Shown: piece by piece, positions 62,373-64,000 of the stretch
Layout of the letters: each line of letters begins with the position of its first letter
Numbering within the stretch: position 1 is the stretch's first letter
Assembly: GCF_000744095.1 (NCBI RefSeq)
Contig: NZ_JQLI01000001.1
Coordinates: forward strand, 3,472,001-3,536,000
Direction: 5' to 3'
From: Cupriavidus necator A5-1
Lineage (GTDB): Bacteria > Pseudomonadota > Gammaproteobacteria > Burkholderiales > Burkholderiaceae
Length of the DNA: 64,000 bases
Made by a program: the position numbers and the translations under genes
The notes under the pieces: model-generated
Told to the model about the DNA's origin: nothing
Databases searched by the model: none
Seen by the model: the letters and a program-made list of their open reading frames with translations, nothing else

Positions 62373-63584
62373 TCAGTCCGAGCCGAGGGTCAGGCCGCTC
62401 GGCTTGCGTTTTTCGATATTGAATTTGAGCAACGCCGCGCTGCGATAGATGCCGTGTGCGAACTTGCCATAGGGCAGCGTCGCGAACAGCGCCATCACCA
62501 CACCGAGGTGGACCGCAAGCAGCGTCGCCATCGCCGCCGTCTCACGCCATGCCAGCAAGGCCAGGCCGGTCGCACTGGTCAGCAGCAGCAGCGCGATGAA
62601 ACCGCGGTCCATCGGACGCTGCTTCGTGTCGCCTTGCATCGGATGCCGCCGCAGGTTCAGCCACAACAATCCCGCCGGACCAATCAGCAGGCCCACGCCC
62701 CCAGCAACGCCGAGCAGCACCGGCAGGCTGAGCACCGGATACGGCGCGTCCCAGCCCAACAGATAGTGGTAAGCCGTCGCCACGGTCGTGGACGCAAAGC
62801 ACAGCATGAAGCCGTAGAACGTGAAATGATGGAAACGCCGGCGCGCGAGCGTGAAGCGGTCGTCCGCCTCATTGCAGCCTTCGCCGTGTCCGCCATCCAG
62901 GTACGAGAGCGTCAGCACGTTCTTCGTGGCTTCGGCAACCGCCGCTGTCGACGCGGTACCCGCCGACACATCGCGCCAGAACCCACGCACCCCGATGCCG
63001 AGCGCAAGCACCGCAAAGCCGAACACGGCGCCAAACAGGCTTGCCAGCGTGTTGTGCGGGAATACCGCGTAGAAATTGCCGCCCGCATGCCCGCGCCACA
63101 GCGGACCGCCCAGCACCACGGCCAGCACCAGGAACAGCGCCAGGCCGACCGCGAGCGCAACCGATACCGTCAGGCCATTGCGCTGGTACAGCTTGCCCAG
63201 CGGCGCCGGCCACGCATACTCGGTGTAAGTCTCCAGCCGCACCTTCGCCATGGCCTGCGGCACGTTGACGCCGAACTCGTGCGGCGGCGCGTACTGGCAG
63301 GCGTGATAGCACGCGCCGCAGTTATGGCAGAGATTGGCGAGGTAGTTGACGTCAGCCTTGCCGAACTCAAGTCGCCGGGTCATGGCCGGGAACACGGCGC
63401 AGAATCCTTCGCAATAGCGGCATGCGTTGCAGATCTGCATCTGGCGGGCCACTTCGGCCTCGTTGTCGGTCAGCGGCAGCACCCGGATCGGGATCGCCTT
63501 GCGCCCGCCCGCTTCACCAGACGCACCGCCGGACTCGGCGGCGAGATCGCGGGCTTCGCGCGCCAGGGCCTCAAGCTGCTTCAC
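62373..63584 (-). CDS. tcuB: TcuB-like membrane iron-sulfur/cytochrome b electron-transfer protein
   Basis: 403 residues from a GTG at 63584, chosen for AAGGAG seven bases upstream. Two ferredoxin-type clusters near the N-terminus: [19 protein letters not shown] near 50 and [18 protein letters not shown] near 85. Six or seven membrane helices follow with His residues ([20 protein letters not shown]) suited to heme b. In tricarballylate utilisation TcuB reoxidises the flavin of TcuA and passes electrons to the quinone pool. Overlaps the end of tcuA by 14 bp. Confidence 0.9.
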   Translation of the reverse strand: MKQLEALAREARDLAAESGGASGEAGGRKAIPIRVLPLTDNEAEVARQMQICNACRYCEGFCAVFPAMTRRLEFGKADVNYLANLCHNCGACYHACQYAPPHEFGVNVPQAMAKVRLETYTEYAWPAPLGKLYQRNGLTVSVALAVGLALFLVLAVVLGGPLWRGHAGGNFYAVFPHNTLASLFGAVFGFAVLALGIGVRGFWRDVSAGTASTAAVAEATKNVLTLSYLDGGHGEGCNEADDRFTLARRRFHHFTFYGFMLCFASTTVATAYHYLLGWDAPYPVLSLPVLLGVAGGVGLLIGPAGLLWLNLRRHPMQGDTKQRPMDRGFIALLLLTSATGLALLAWRETAAMATLLAVHLGVVMALFATLPYGKFAHGIYRSAALLKFNIEKRKPSGLTLGSD

Positions 63585-64000
63585 GTTGTACTCCTTGCTT
63601 CTGTTGCGCGGCGGCCTTTGCCGCTTGCGTGCCCGCAATGCGCCCGAACGCCGTGCCGATCGACATGCCCACGCCTGCCGTATAGCCCTTGCCGAGCACA
63701 TTGCCGGCCATCATTTCGCCGGCGACGAAGAGGTTGTCGCTGGGCTGGCCGTTGAAATGCACGGCGGCATGCTCGTTCACCTTCAGGCCGAGGTAGGTAA
63801 ACGTGATCCCCGGCCGCAGCGCGTAGCCGTAGAACGGTGCGGTGTCGATCGGCCGGGCCCAGTGAGTCTTGGCCGGAGACAAGCCCTCGGTGTGGCAGTC
63901 GTCGAGCGCCGTGTGGTCGAAGGTGCCGGTGCGGCACGCAGCGTTATAGGCGGCAATGCTGTCGACGAACGCCTGCTCCGGCAAGCCGAGCTTGCGGGCC
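63571..64000 (-). CDS. tcuA: TcuA-like FAD-dependent tricarballylate dehydrogenase (C-terminal part; continues beyond window)
   Basis: The last 142 residues of a flavoprotein. Visible: [40 protein letters not shown] and the FAD-binding C-terminal block [20 protein letters not shown], typical of fumarate reductase/TcuA-type flavoproteins. TcuA oxidises tricarballylate to cis-aconitate. The N-terminus lies outside the window on the high-coordinate side. The stop at 63571 lies inside tcuB, so the pair is coupled. Confidence 0.88.
   Translation of the reverse strand, partial: ARKLGLPEQAFVDSIAAYNAACRTGTFDHTALDDCHTEGLSPAKTHWARPIDTAPFYGYALRPGITFTYLGLKVNEHAAVHFNGQPSDNLFVAGEMMAGNVLGKGYTAGVGMSIGTAFGRIAGTQAAKAAAQQKQGVQREAA

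Noticed and set aside
62364..63755. 463-codon plus-strand open frame
   Set aside because: Antisense to tcuB, whose Fe-S cysteine motifs are intact.

Overview
The window is GC-rich, densely packed bacterial chromosome with high-GC codon usage. It carries four Bug-type (tripartite tricarboxylate transporter) periplasmic receptors, a KdpFABC-DE system, MASE1 and MocR-type regulators and a PhoD phosphatase. Together these point to a betaproteobacterium of the Burkholderiaceae, most likely Cupriavidus or a close relative. No rRNA, tRNA or CRISPR array was seen.

Layout. (1) 3-4653: the tail of an unidentified gene, then a D-2-hydroxyacid dehydrogenase, a CitE/HpcH-type lyase, a BPL_N (glutamine amidotransferase-like) protein and an exported M20 peptidase. 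(2) 4700-4958: two intrinsic terminators bracketing a hairpin-bearing stretch. (3) 5032-10720: the most distinctive locus. A SenA-type selenoneine synthase and a SenB-type selenosugar synthase are divergent with their starts practically overlapping. They are followed by a PhnD/PhnC/PhnE/PhnE-type ABC importer of the kind proposed to take up oxidised selenium. (4) 10771-13805: a NarL-type response regulator and MASE1 histidine kinase, with a tiny exported repeat protein transcribed divergently and a dyad between them. (5) 14033-18160: a cbb3-like heme-copper oxidase operon (subunit I with a CcoS-like N-terminus, monoheme subunit II, cytochrome c, SCO protein, membrane protein). (6) 18437-21083: a MocR-type regulator and dapA. 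(7) 21543-27343: pyruvate carboxylase and a Tat-exported PhoD phosphatase.

(8) 27389-35248: a LacI-family regulator with clear palindromic operators (TGAAACCGGTTTCA) controlling itself and a seven-gene operon. That operon holds a polar-amino-acid-type ABC importer, a TIM-barrel isomerase, a KDG-type sugar kinase, a 2-ketoacid reductase and an AroE-like dehydrogenase with an altered substrate pocket. It is probably a catabolic route for an unknown sugar acid or cyclic polyol acid. (9) 35295-45138: Bug receptors, lipoproteins, gamma-glutamyltransferase, a ProQ/FinO protein and a LysR/SDR pair. Decayed segments interrupt it: a TnpB remnant with an in-frame stop, and a gabD/GntR deletion scar. 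(10) 45175-47627: a DHDPS-like aldolase cluster and a TorF-type porin. (11) 47757-56495: kdp operon (small membrane ORF, kdpF, A, B, C, D, E), with a nine-copy heptanucleotide repeat between kdpD and kdpE. (12) 56875-57483: a universal stress protein. (13) 57520-64000: a minus-strand operon (tcuA, tcuB, class II aldolase, two Bug receptors, amidohydrolase, D-2-hydroxyacid dehydrogenase) that looks like tri- or dicarboxylate catabolism.

Starts were adjusted where ribosome binding sites, stop/start overlaps or signal peptides argued for it; these choices are stated in each entry. All functional assignments rest on reading motifs and gene order by eye; no database search was run.
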